Origin: Fomitopsis serialis
Lineage: Eukaryota; Basidiomycota; Agaricomycetes; Polyporales; Fomitopsidaceae
DNA: 64,000 bases
NCBI RefSeq assembly: GCF_022376445.1
Contig: NW_025955031.1
Coordinates: forward strand, 62,001 to 126,000
Reading direction: 5' to 3'
Part shown: in pieces, positions 11,607 through 22,547 of the stretch
How the letters are laid out: every line of letters starts with the position of its first letter
How positions within the stretch are numbered: the first letter of the stretch is position 1
Position numbers and translations under genes: made by a program
The notes under the pieces: model-generated
What the model was told of the DNA's origin: nothing
The model's input: only the letters and a program-made list of their open reading frames with translations
The model's database searches: none

Positions 11607-12644
11607 ATGTCCTCAGATTATACTCCCAGCTTCCCTGCGTGCGACAGCGTCCAAGAACTCAGTGAATCGTACAAGCTATTCATCAAGGTCGTCGGACCCT
11701 TCGTACCCTCGCTTGCACTGCGCCAAGGTGACAAGGCTCAGGCATTGACACTACGCCTACTCGAGGAATCCAAGGAAATCATGGACGAAGACCTTCACGA
11801 TGAGCTTCAGTATCAATACGGGCAGTAAGACTTTCCGTAGCTCCTCACCTTCTGCACAATATTGAATACCGCGCAGGCTTGTTCAAATCCGACGTCATAT
11901 CAAGGGTGGACCCATGGGACGCATGAAACGATATGCAGACGTCTCCCTTTTCTTGCAGCGTGCACTCAGATTAAACGGGAGGACAGTGGTAGGTGGAATC
12001 GCCATTGGTCGTCACGGTCATGCCTGCTCATCAAGCACACAGACTTTATCACGAAATGCGCGCGATCAAGATATGTGGAAAAAGAAGGGAAAGAACGGAT
12101 TCTATCGGCTTACACTCCGGAGAAGGGCGTCTACTACCTCAGGTAAGTACTGACGAGCTCATTAGTATATGTCGACAACTTACTCTTCAATTCCATCCTC
12201 GATCATTCCGCTTGTCGGGTATGTGACTGCAGAACTCACGATCATGACTGCGAAAGAAGGAAGAGGGGACCAGCCTGCACCGCCTTCCCGTGCGTGTCCT
12301 CACAAGTTTGCTGGTCATGGCTGCTAAATGGTGTTCGTTTCTCAGCTAACCTTATCGCCGACTCAGAGTCAGTGGACATCACTGATCAGCCTGAGCAGAC
12401 GGAACCCAGCCGGGCGAGGACACAGACAAAACCTAAGACCCGGATGTGGGAAGCTTACATCCGGCCGTCGGAGATCGATCCCTACCGTGACGGCGAGTCG
12501 ACTGCTCATCTCTCTATCAACTTAGACGCACAATCGGACGACGGAGAGTCCGACGGAGAGGCTGGTGTCAATATCAGCGTCAGGTTCGGGCCAACGGAGG
12601 AAGAAGCTGCCCCATCCGAGTCTGAGCTCGGAGATGATACATGA
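11607..12644 (+). CDS. C3: companion protein of unknown family, array copy 3
   Basis: Paralog of C1. It starts MSSDYTPSFPACDS and has RQGDKAQALTLRLLEES, then an intron in the codon after QYQYG. Exon 2 reads LVQIRRHIKGG...GRMKRY and ends GRTV. Exon 3 has TLSRNARDQDMWKKKGK, parallel to the SS..ARS..LWKK string of C4 and C5. The final exon is acidic and differs from its relatives: ADSESVDITDQ, MWEAYIRPSEID, a run of Asp/Glu with DDGESDGEAG, and ESELGDDT at the end. The middle exons around 12150-12340 are the least certain part of the model. Head to head with K3. Confidence 0.7.
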
Positions 12645-13704
12645 AGGCATCACATCGTAGGTTTGACTTATCATGTCGAAAAGCATATGTGCGCTGACTG
12701 TTCTCAAATGAATGTCATTAGGCTTTGATGAGGAACGTTGATGCCTCCATCGACGGCGCGCTGGTCGCGCTTCGTAAACATGTATTCAGACCAACATGTA
12801 GTCATCCACACTGTCGTTACCCATCTCCGAGTCGTGCATGCTGTAGCGTTTCGACCTCAGATTGACGGGTGTGAACTGTGAGCACTGAATGTCCATACAT
12901 CGTCCCCGCCCGTGGGCCTCACCGAACGCCTCCTCTCGTCACTTCTGTGTCGGCGGGCCTCATCACTGAAGTACTGAAGATTGAAGATTGAATTATTGAA
13001 GGCCGAGTCATCTGTGCACTGTGCCGCCTCGGGCGCGTGCTATCACGGAGTAATCCACATATACTATTCGTCCGCTCCGGCATAGCGCAGATGATGATCG
13101 AAGAGTACTTCAAGACTGTCATGTTGCCATCGAGTAGTATTCTCAGGCCAGGGCTGTCGGTTCGAGTTGATGGTGAGGTCCAGAATAATTGACAAGCTAC
13201 GCGGTCACCACCGCGTCCATTGTCCATCCCAAAGATTGACCATCCCAAAGGGGTGTACAGCACAATGATAGGTTGTATTTTCCCCGCGTCCTTGTGCTGT
13301 CTGCCGTATCTGTGTGCAACTTCCGATGAGCGCTCCCGTTGAAACGTTGATGTTCCGAGCCTAAGGGAGTCTGTCACGTCGCACGTTGACGGAAACGGGA
13401 GCGGTCTCGGTGGCATGTCACTGCACCGGGGGTGGCTCCACAGCCATGCGTCCACAAAAATTTAAGTTGAAGGTGTTGTATTCCTATTCGCACACAGGCC
13501 TGCCGGAGCTAAGCGTACCTAGTCCATCATCAACGCCGCACGGCAGAGACTCTGTGCCTGTAACAAGATGACAAGGCCGCTCAGCGAAGCCAGTGACAAA
13601 CTTATAGTTTTCCGGTACTTAGCCTTAACCAACAGCGGACTCGGAAAATAACAGCGTAGAGGCTCGTAGAGGGTATCGCGAGGACATCCAAGCGAGCGCG
13701 TAGA
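12645..13704. other. Intergenic C3/K4 with duplicated block
   Basis: No gene recognised. It contains copy b of the intergenic repeat (about 13020-13640), and the final ~60 bp before the K4 stop resemble the sequence before the K3 stop (GAGGGTATCG...ACATCCAAGCGAG). Confidence 0.5.
13020..13640. repeat. Intergenic repeat block, copy b
   Basis: Direct, diverged counterpart of 8920-9400. It is somewhat longer because of an insertion around 13085-13265, after the shared GTCCGCTCCGGC string. Confidence 0.6.
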
Positions 13705-15067
13705 TCACGGCGGAAGCGGTACGGGAGGCCGCCGCTTGATAACGTACTTCGCTGTCCGGAAGATGTGCCCTATCCCAAACACAGTCCGTACAAGGGCGTT
13801 CTCATCCTTCTCAACCAACCTCGACCGCAGCTGCCACCAAGAAAGTTGGCAGGATATGCCGTCAAACCGCGATTCCACCTCCTCGATCGTCGGCCGCTTC
13901 TCAGGGTCATTCTGAACCATGTCGGCGACGAGCGGCTGCACGAAGTCAAGTCCACGATACTTCTGGAAGAAATTATTCGAGTTAGACAGGCTGAGATGAC
14001 GCATAGGTCGACCTTTTGCGAGAACGCACATTCAAAAATTGTGTTCGCATGAGATTACCGAGATAGTATATGTCGGTGCGAAAGGGGTTAGCCGGCTTGT
14101 CATAACCTTGCTCCTGGAACTCTGGAACAGTTTTGTCGCCGCCAAGAATGGGAAGCTCTTGAGGCTGCCCGTCGTCAGAGTTGTACTTGCGTGAAAGACC
14201 GAAGTCAATGTAGAAGTACTTCGGGGGACGCTCGGTGCGGCTGAAATGTTTCGCGCGCCCGGAGAAGTCGCGTTTGTATACTGTAGCTTGGGGATGCCAT
14301 AGATCAGGATACATTGGTGTTGCGTCCATCATCACATTCAACATCGATATATCGCTGGCGGAATGGTGAGCTCCTCACGATAGCCCATGCGAAATGGCGC
14401 ACCGATGAGCTACATGCTTCTTGTGCATGAAATGTAACCCCTGCGCGATCGTCGTGAACACGGCCCAGCACGCCGATTCTGTAGTTGTAGACTTACTTCG
14501 ATAATCTGCTTGAAGAACGCGACTGCCTCTCCGATAGTCACGAAGTCGGGGTCGTAAAAGGCTTTGAGAAGAGGCATAGCAATGACCGTTGTATTCGGTT
14601 CGGTAGGATCTGGTAGCACGTCAAGTATGCGTGCACAGTAGTTGCGCGGATTGGATGTCGTCTCCTCGGACGACAGGAACTGGCCAATCTCCACTTCGAA
14701 CGGGTGAACTTGTGTGTTGACCTTTTTCAAAGTCACATGTAAGCCGTCAGAAGTTTTGGTAGCGTCCATGATAACCGGTGACTGCCGACCGAGTGAATGG
14801 GTGCAGATGATACCAGACAAGATGAAGGCGTACTATCGTGCTTCGCCCGTCTTCACAGAACCCGAAGTACTTGTCTGTACCGAGCCAAGACGGTTTCCAG
14901 TCGGTCCTATATCGCGGACGTAGCATGTAACCCCGCTCCTGTAGCCATGGCTGGCGATTGTGCCAATACTGTTCGTGTGGCAGCAGCCCACCATGGAGGT
15001 AGTCTAGCTGTGAGGCTGGCGTGTCGGCCGTAGGTGGCTGGGAGGTCACTGAGCCACCCTCCGTCAT
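13705..15067 (-). CDS. K4: fungal protein-kinase-like protein, array copy 4
   Basis: Paralog of K1. It starts MTEGGSVTSQPP, and the N-terminal signature is YWHNRQPWLQERGYMLRPRY. IMDATKTSDG and LHVTLKKVN (lysine) follow, then EIGQFLSSEETTSNPRNYC. The short exon (LHFMHKKHVAH) splices to give HRDISMLNVMMD. YIDFGLSRKYNS, GGDKTVPEFQE, NPFRTDIYYLGN and DPEKRPTIEEVE are present. It ends RRPPVPLPP. The catalytic set is complete. Its stop codon lies close to a GATCA string, as in the other copies. Head to head with C4. Confidence 0.85.
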
Positions 15068-15799
15068 GGACGCGCGAGGGCAGTCGTGAAGCGATCCTGG
15101 AGCGTGAGTGGGAGCAGACGACAAGGGCGTACCATGGCGAACAAGGGCGAACAAGCTGTCTCTATTGTTCGGGTAATCACCGTGATGCGACCCCGATGCG
15201 ACCGCCGCGGCGGGTCCGCCGGAACTTTTCTAAAACGAGCGCTCGTGTCGTGGGCGTCTACCAGTAGTAGTACCGTTCAACTCGAGCTGTCGACTCATCA
15301 CTTCGTTTCTCATCATCACACCTGGCTCATCCTATGCAGCAACGAGCTTACTTGATGATAAAAAATGCCGCTAACTGTCCTCAGAGTTGCTAACTCCACC
15401 CAACAGTTGTGTACATCAGAAGCATGAGGCCCGGGGGGGGGAGCGCTTGCCAGACAAGGACAACCAGATGAGCCCATCGGATGGTTTATTGTTTTCCGAC
15501 TGATGTCAGGGAAGTCACGAACACGGTGCTTTGGATGTGCGCATTCAGTTGCTCCGAAGCTAGGCAGTAGCGGCAGATGCGTGCATTGGCTGGCAACATT
15601 ATGTCAAGCTGATGTAAGGCCTGGAGTCGCGCAGGAGACTCGCGATGTGTTGTATTTCCAGGGGCTTTGCCTCCCACCGTCAATAGGCTCTTATTTTGGC
15701 ACAGCAAAGGACTATATCAAGGTGACTAGATGGACAAGTCCGAGTTCAAGTCCCCCCCTCGAAACATCTCCCCGGGCTGTCTTATACCTGACTATTGAC
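15068..15799. promoter_or_regulatory. Shared divergent upstream region K4/C4
   Basis: About 730 bp, the shortest of the five. It has the kinase-side TATTGTTC box at 15163-15170, and a run of nine G at about 15432-15440. A long open frame (15503 onward) runs into C4 exon 1, but its N-terminal part has no counterpart in other copies, so I start C4 at 15800. Confidence 0.5.
15163..15170 (-). promoter_or_regulatory. Conserved GAACAATA box upstream of K4
   Basis: Plus strand TATTGTTC, about 96 bp upstream of the K4 start, followed by ATCACCGTGATGCGACC. Confidence 0.45.
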
Positions 15800-16871
15800 A
15801 TGCCCTCGAACGACGTCTTTGCATCACTCGACGACGCGCTGCAGGCCAGCGCGAGTAAGCCATCTATGTACTTTGCTAGGCTTGCGACACCGGTCATACC
15901 CTCACTCGCACTGCGGGAAGGCGATAAAGCTCAGGCCTTGACTCTGCGGCTGCTCGAGAAACATCGGAAAATTATGGATCCACCTCAGCACGATTCTCTA
16001 CACCATGGTTATGAACTGTAAGCTAGACTTCTCTTCGTCTCCAAACCGTGGGCGACTTATCCAGATGTAGGCTTGTCAACTATAGGAAGAATATAAAGGG
16101 CGGATTTTTCCGGGCCATGAAGCATCGGGAAGAAATCTACCAATACAGAAAGGGCTCACTCAACTTAAACTACTCCACTGCGGTGTGTCATCTTCGTCTC
16201 GCTTAAAATAATCGCAGGTAATCATTGAATAACGGTACACGCTACAGACTTCATCTCTAGAGGCACGCAGTAAGGTACTGTGGAAGAAAGCTAAGTCGGC
16301 ACCGTCGACCACCAGCTTAACATCCACGATAGACTCGAGTAAGCCATTTCATGTTGTGCGTCGTCTATATCTGATCTCCTCGTTATCAGCGGCACTCTCT
16401 GGCGTTGATTCTGTCTTGAATGATGCCGAGTCGTTCTTGAGTGCAGTCGACTCTCTTCTAAATGACGACGGAAACAACGATCAATCGACCAGTATGTGTA
16501 CTCCACGGCTTTCCGCTGCAGTGGCTTGATATCGCTTACTATAGCTTGCCCGGAGAATGACGGAGGCAGTGTCCAATCGACGAGTGCGTACGGGCTCCTC
16601 AAATCCATGCATTAGTAGCCTCTCAACATTATATCCTACAGGCTTCCCTTCACCCGAGATCGAGTCTGCAGAAATGGGCGACCAACTATACACCTATATT
16701 GCAAGGCCGCAGACGGGCTCTGTCGATGGCGACAGCGTCCTCGTCGTTGTTTCGAGGCTGAATCTGCATGACGTGGCTCAAGACGGACGGCTTGAGATCA
16801 CCATCAGTCCGTTCGATGATCCTAGCGAGGCAACTGCGGCGACGGTTGCAGTGCGAAGGAACACCGTATGA
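15800..16871 (+). CDS. C4: companion protein of unknown family, array copy 4
   Basis: Paralog of C1. It begins MPSNDVFASLDDALQ; exon 1 carries REGDKAQALTLRLLEK. Exon 2 is LLVNYRKNIKGG...REEIYQYRKGSLNLN. Exon 3 is TSSLEARSKVLWKKAKS. Exon 4 encodes an alternating acidic/hydrophobic stretch (GVDSVLNDAESFLSAVDSLLND) that could form a short amphipathic helix. The last exon has LYTYIARPQTG and ISPFDDPSEA. This copy gives the clearest support for the exon model, since all junctions are phase-consistent. Head to head with K4. Confidence 0.75.
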
Positions 16872-17380
16872 GGTGCCATATGGGATGTGTATAGCACCTG
16901 TACGTCCTAGTGGTATTGAGTATTCATGGTGTCGACCAGGCGGTCCAGGACCACGAGGATAGGAATGTATAAACACTGCTTCGCCCTATCACTATCACAC
17001 TCATTGTCCATTCGAAGACTCCTTGGTTGTACTAAACGGATATCACGGATAATTAACAACGGCTCTGCCTTGGACAAAGGAGACCGTTTTGGTATGTGTC
17101 TGGCAACACGGGAGCTATGCGCGCATACTCGTACGTTTCGGCGCAAGTCTCACGGGCCATACGACAGGATTACATGCTTAAGAATGGAAGACCATCCGCG
17201 GCTCTCCCTAGAGAGAAAGCACGCCGTTTATAGCACATCTGTGACTAAAGACCGAGCAATTACTCGGCAACTAGTATGCACGTCAAAGCGACCTCACCAG
17301 ATCCATGAAATTCACTGACAATCTTGCAGTAGTTCGACGGCACAGAAACAAGGGAATGAATATAGCATGTACGTAGATCA
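16872..17380. other. Intergenic C4/K5, no gene
   Basis: About 510 bp between converging gene ends. Nothing supportable seen. Confidence 0.5.
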
Positions 17381-18722
17381 TCATGAAGGCATGGGGACCG
17401 AAGGGAGTCGCTTGGCGACGTATCTTGCTGTTCGGAAGACATGGCCTATGCCTGAAACAGTGCGTAGAAACCCGGACTCGTCCTGCTCAACCACCCTCGA
17501 CCGAAGCTTCCACCATGGAAGTCGATTGTATATCTTGTCGAACCGTGAATCCACCTCTTCGATTGTCGGTCGCTTGCCGGGGTCGTCTTGCACCATGTCG
17601 TCAACAAGTGATTGCATGAATCCGAACCCGCAATACTTCTGAGCATATAAAATGAAGCAACGGATATGGCACCCAAAAACGGGTTGAGACGCACCTGCAC
17701 GAACTGGGTTCGTATGAGATTGCCGAGGTAATATATATCGGTATGGAAAGGATTGGCCGGCTTGTCATAGCCATCCTCCTGGAATTCCGGCACGGACTTG
17801 TCGCCGCCAAAGATGGGTAGCTCTTGAGGTGGGACGTCCTCAGCGCTGTACTTGCGGGAGAGGCCGTAGTCGATGTATAGATATTTCGGGGGCCGCTCAG
17901 TGCGACTGTAATGTTCTGCTTGACCGGAATAGTCGGGCCTACGCGAGGTAGACTGAGGATGCCACATGTCAGGATACATTGGTCGTGCGTCCATCATCAC
18001 GTTTACTGAGGATATGTCGCTGGTGGATGGAAGTTCCGAGTCAGCAATACAGGCATGTCACACGAGTGTTTCGTACCGATGAGCTACATTATGCTCGTGC
18101 ATGACACGTAGCCCCTAATAGTAGTCGTCAAACAGGATGCTTCGCGTATAAGGTCCTATGCAGACGCACCTCAATCAACTGTTTGAAAAAGGCGACTGCC
18201 TCTCCAACTGTCAGGAACCTTGGGTCGTCGAATCTCCTAAGCAGCGGCATCACGATCATGGAGACCGTTGGTTCCGTTGGTTCTGTCAGTATATCTAAGA
18301 GGGGGACACAGCGACTGCGTGGGTCCGATGTGATCACTTCGGATGACAGGAACTGCCCAATCTCCAATTCGAATGGGTTCACCGTCGTATCAATTCGCTT
18401 CAGTGACACGACCGAACCATCTGACAAGCAGGTAGCGTCCATAACGGCACCGACCTAACAGCGCAAAAAGGTGAGCTTGGCTCACAACTATGCGTGGGTC
18501 GCAACGTACCAGTGGACTAATACCATCCTCGCAAAATCCGAAGTGCTTTCTTGTACCACGCCACGAAGGCTTCCAGTTAGGCCTATATCGCGGGCGAAGC
18601 AGATAGCCGCGCTCTTGCAACCATGGCTGGCGGTCGCGCCAGAAGATCTCGGACGCGAAATATCCACCGTGTAGGTGATCGAGCTGTGCGACCGGCGTGT
18701 CAGCGGACGTAGTGGCAGTCAT
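17381..18722 (-). CDS. K5: fungal protein-kinase-like protein, array copy 5
   Basis: Paralog of K1. It starts MTATTSADTPVAQLDHLHGG and has FWRDRQPWLQERGYLLRPRY, VMDATCLSDG and SVVSLKRIDT (lysine). The catalytic loop spliced from the short exon is HRDISSVNVMMD. YIDYGLSRKY replaces the DFG phenylalanine with tyrosine (DYG), the only intact copy with that change. GGDKSVPEFQE, NPFHTDIYYLGN and DPGKRPTIEEVD follow. It ends KRLPSVPMPS. Still compatible with activity, since DYG occurs in active kinases. Head to head with C5. Confidence 0.85.
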
Positions 18723-19476
18723 CGTGTTTCAAGCTTGGTCAAGCACAAGGATGAACGCAAGGGAGAGGGTCTGGACTCTGGGGCCATATTCAAGTTGACT
18801 GCGTATACATTATGTAGTTGAGGCCGTCAGGACGAACAATACGAACCTATTGTTCATGTTACCATAAGTACATGATGGCGCAAGCGCATGTGGTATGTAA
18901 CAGGCGCCTAAGTACGTACAGGAGCTGTACCATGACAACTCGGAGTGTGATCGCCGCGGCCGATGCCAGATGTCCGACTCTTGACCTTCATGTGAGTGAG
19001 TTCACAACGTTCACGCTGTTCGTTGAAGCTCTTACTTTCTCCATGTCTAGCTCGACATCTTGTAGCCGGCATGACCCGTCATTTCCCTGAAGCTCGTTCC
19101 CATGCAAACAAGGATGGCCTGGAAGCATCATGATGGGTCGTTGTAGTATGCACGTCAAGGTCAGTCAACGTCTTGTCTCGTTGCTTGAGCCTCTCTGACA
19201 TTTGGACAAAGATAAGACTCGGACCTTACGTATGTCGGTGTAGGGCTTCCAAACGTTTGCAGATTATCTTGACGTAAAGCTGATTTTGTATCAGGGCTGG
19301 ATGCAAAACCCGTTGTCCCCGTATCTAGGGTGTCCGGCTCCATGATCTGAGGTATTGTTCTCGCACGGTGTTTAATTACAGGTGGGATCATGCTACGGTG
19401 AGCACGCTACCTCAACTGCCTGCCTACCTATCTTGTCTCTACCGCTACCGTGACTCTGATCTGACCTTCGTCCACT
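18723..19476. promoter_or_regulatory. Shared divergent upstream region K5/C5
   Basis: About 755 bp without a conserved gene. The kinase-side TATTGTTC box is at 18848-18855; a pyrimidine-rich run with CTACCTATC precedes the C5 ATG. Confidence 0.5.
18848..18855 (-). promoter_or_regulatory. Conserved GAACAATA box upstream of K5
   Basis: Plus strand TATTGTTC, about 126 bp upstream of the K5 start. Confidence 0.45.
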
Positions 19477-20630
19477 ATGTCTTCAGACGACGGCTGTACT
19501 TCGTATGATAACCTGATGCAGGTCGGCGAAACGACAGTCAAGGCAACAAATCCGCTTCTACTGCTGGTCAGACTCGCAACCGGATCGTTTCGCGCCTCGT
19601 CTGCTCTTGCTAAAGGGGATAAAGCTCAACTGGTGACCCTACGAGTACTCGAAAAGACACACAACATCATGTCTCGAGACACTCTCAACACTCTGCACGG
19701 ACAGTACGAGGTGTAAGCATGTTGTTCGTCTTCCTCTATCAATGTCTAATTATAGTCATTGTTTACGCAGGCTCGCCATTCACAGAAAAGACATAAGCAG
19801 AGACGTCATGGAGCGCCTGAAGCAATGGGACGATATTATGGATTACAAAAAGCGTTCTGTCGCTTTGAGAGAGCTTACCGTCGTACGTGTACCGTGGTAT
19901 CAGTTGCTGTAGACCCTTTCCTGACAACTTATTCCCAGACTTCCTCACATCAGGCACGGAGTGATCTCTTGTGGAAGAAGGGGGCCAAATCGGGCCGTCC
20001 GAAATCGCACAAACCGGCTGCGCCTAACCCAGGTGAGAGTGCTGAGGCTGAGACTTACTTTGGAGGACTGATCTCCGTTGTCGTTGTCGGTAGGCTCATC
20101 GAATGTGCACACTGGCACTTCAAACGACCGTGACATCTCTGGCAACTCATCTACGAACTCACCTGCTGCGGGCGGTGTAGGCGAACCACACGACCAATCT
20201 ACGCCAGTACCAGGTATGGCTGTAGGCATTTCCCATACCCTGGTATCTGACCACCACGTCGTCAGCAGACGACGCCACGCCTGATCCCGGAGATGTTGGA
20301 GATCAGCGGCTTCTATTGCTTCAACTCAGCGAGTCCGATTCCTCGGATGAAAACCCCTTCAAAGATGGCGCCAATGCTGTTGTCAAGCTGCGATCGCTGA
20401 CATCTGATGAAGAATTCGAACTGTCTGTCCTTTCGTCTGAGGGACCACTGGGCGCAGCCGGATCAGCGCCTGGTTCAAGTTCGCAAACCCAAGATGAATC
20501 AGCGGAGGAAGTAGAAAGAGATTCTACACATGTGCGCGAGTCATCCGTGCGTATTTGTTCGTTTTTGACTGTCAAGCAGAATGCTACTGGGACCGCTCCG
20601 TCGAGTTCGCCTCCCCTCGGGGCTCTCTGA
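19477..20630 (+). CDS. C5: companion protein of unknown family, array copy 5
   Basis: Paralog of C1 and the longest copy. It begins MSSDDGCTSYDNLMQ. Exon 1 contains AKGDKAQLVTLRVLEK, exon 2 LAIHRKDISRD...KQWDDIMDYKK, exon 3 TSSHQARSDLLWKKGAKSG. Exon 4 is Ser/Asn/Gly-rich, with little order expected. The last exon has SESDSSDENPFKDGANAVV, matching the DDNPF.DGNAV string of C1, and then a further acidic/Ser stretch not seen in the shorter copies. Six exons fit in frame. Head to head with K5; its 3' end is only ~255 bp from the end of K6. Confidence 0.75.
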
Positions 20631-20885
20631 CACAATGCTACTCGCGCGTCTCGGATGCGAAAGTGATCTGTACACTACGACTGACTCGTGCATAACTCAG
20701 TAATACTTCGGATCATCTTTTGCTCCTCTGTACTCGCACACAAGGATACTATGCAACTCACAAGGGCACTGATGAGATTATGGATATTCTGGAATTTCAG
20801 GGCGAGCGCATTCCCAATCGCAGCCTGGGGACACAGCAATAGAATAGCGTAAAGGAGTACATCGAGCGAGCATGTAGACCTGGAA

Positions 20886-22227
20886 CTAGGATGGAATCGG
20901 TAAAGGGGGCAGCCTTCTCACGCCGTATTTTGCTGTCCGAAAGATATGCCCGACGCCGTAGATCACTCGCTCGAGAACGACCTCGTCTTTCCGCACCAAC
21001 CTCGACCGTAATTTGCACCTCGAGAGTCCACGGAAGCTCTTGTCGAACCGGGCCGCCTCGCCGGATCGGTTTGCACCATCTCGGCAACGAGCCGTTGCAT
21101 GAAGTCGAACCCATGAAATCTCTGTCGGTCAGTTACGGTGAGAAGACACGGATACATCGCTCGTACTGATAGGGAGACGTACAATCACGAACTCGGTTCG
21201 CATGAGATTACCAAGGTAGTAAATGTCCGTATGGAAAGGATTGGAACAATGGAAGGCTTGTCGTAGCCCTCTCCTCGAAACTCCGGAACGGATTTGTCGC
21301 CGCCGAGAATAGGTAGTTCTTTCGGTGGTCCGTCGGTGGGGTCGTACTTGCGCGAGAGACCGAAGTCAATGTAGTAGTACTTTGGCGGTCGCTCAGTCCG
21401 ACTGTAATGCGTTGCCCACCCTGAATGGTCATACTTGTAGCGCGGGTCATGAGGGTGCCACATGCCAGGATACATCACCGCCGCGTCCATCATGATGTTC
21501 ATGTCGGAGATATCGCTAGCAACATAGTGATCAGTGCCACTAGAACGGTCAGAGATGACCCACAAGCAATAATCGTACCGATGAGCTACGTGGTTCTCAT
21601 GCATGACTCGCAGTCCCTGTGAACCTAATTTTCAGCTTCGTCCTCGTTGATGAGAAGTTTAACTAGCATCGTGAGACGCACCTCGATCAACTGCTTGAGA
21701 CATGTGACAGCCTCCCCGAATGTCAAGAAGTCCGGGTCGTTGAAGGCCTTCAGGTAAGGCATCACTATGATAGAGATATTCTTCTCCGTTGGATCAGGAA
21801 GGACCTCCAGGATGCGTACACAGCGGTTGCGCGGGCCGAAGGTAATCTGGTCAGACGAGAGAAATTGACCAATTTCTAATTCATATGGATGAATGTCGAT
21901 TTCGATCTTCTTCATAGTGACCAGGTAGCCATCCGACAGTCGGGTGGCGTCCATAATGGAGGAAACCTGAGACCTGCATTGGAAAAGGAGTCACATACTC
22001 TCGACGAGTGAACTACGCACCAAGGACCAATGACTATCTTCGCGGAACTTAGTAGTTTCGCCCTCGAATGGCTTCCAGCCCGGCCTATACCGTGGGCGCA
22101 ACATGTAACCGTGCTCCTCCAGCCACGGCTGACGATCACACCAGTAGAGTTCATCCTTCGTTAGGCTGTCCCATCGGTCGCCCTGTGGAGGCAGCGTATC
22201 CCCAGTTGACGGCGAATTTACAGTCAT
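20886..22227 (-). pseudogene. K6: frameshifted kinase-like pseudogene
   Basis: Recognisable over its full length: N-terminal YWCDRQPWLEEHGYMLRPRY, IMDATRLSDG, LVTMKKIEID, HRDISDMNIMMD after splicing, YIDFGLSRKYDP, GGDKSVPEF. Two lesions break the frame relative to the other copies. About 8 extra bases lie near 21245-21252, just after the GEGYDKP-encoding sequence. About 22 bases are missing near 21053, within the segment that encodes KRPTIAEVEARF elsewhere. The two do not compensate. The 3' end is taken from the remnant PLPIPS-stop. There is no companion gene upstream. Errors in the assembly are an alternative explanation for the lesions but less likely for two of this size. Confidence 0.8.
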
Positions 22228-22377
22228 CTCAGAATCCAAGCAACCAGTTTTTCGGAGGACTCGGGGGTAGGTGCTGAGGATGCAGAGGCACGCAACATGA
22301 AGACCAGATATGCAGGGACTGGAGAATCTCAAGATGAACGCACAAAGCCAGAACTAGCCCCAAGCTCTATTGTTTTG

Positions 22378-22384
22378 AGCATCA
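22378..22384 (-). promoter_or_regulatory. Kinase-type box upstream of K6 pseudogene
   Basis: Plus strand TATTGTT (followed by TTGAGC rather than C), about 150 bp upstream of the K6 start. A GCGATGCCACCG string follows, as near the K3 box. Confidence 0.4.
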
Positions 22385-22547
22385 TTGCGATGCCACCGAC
22401 TCGGACGAGGAGGCCGGTGAATCCCGGTGAAAGGGCGCTCGTTGCCGACAAGCGCTTATTGTAGGTCCGCCGACCACCAGCAGCCGTGCGTCTCCCTATC
22501 ACTGTCAGTACCAACCACACATTCATTTCGTCTCACCGTCAGTGACC

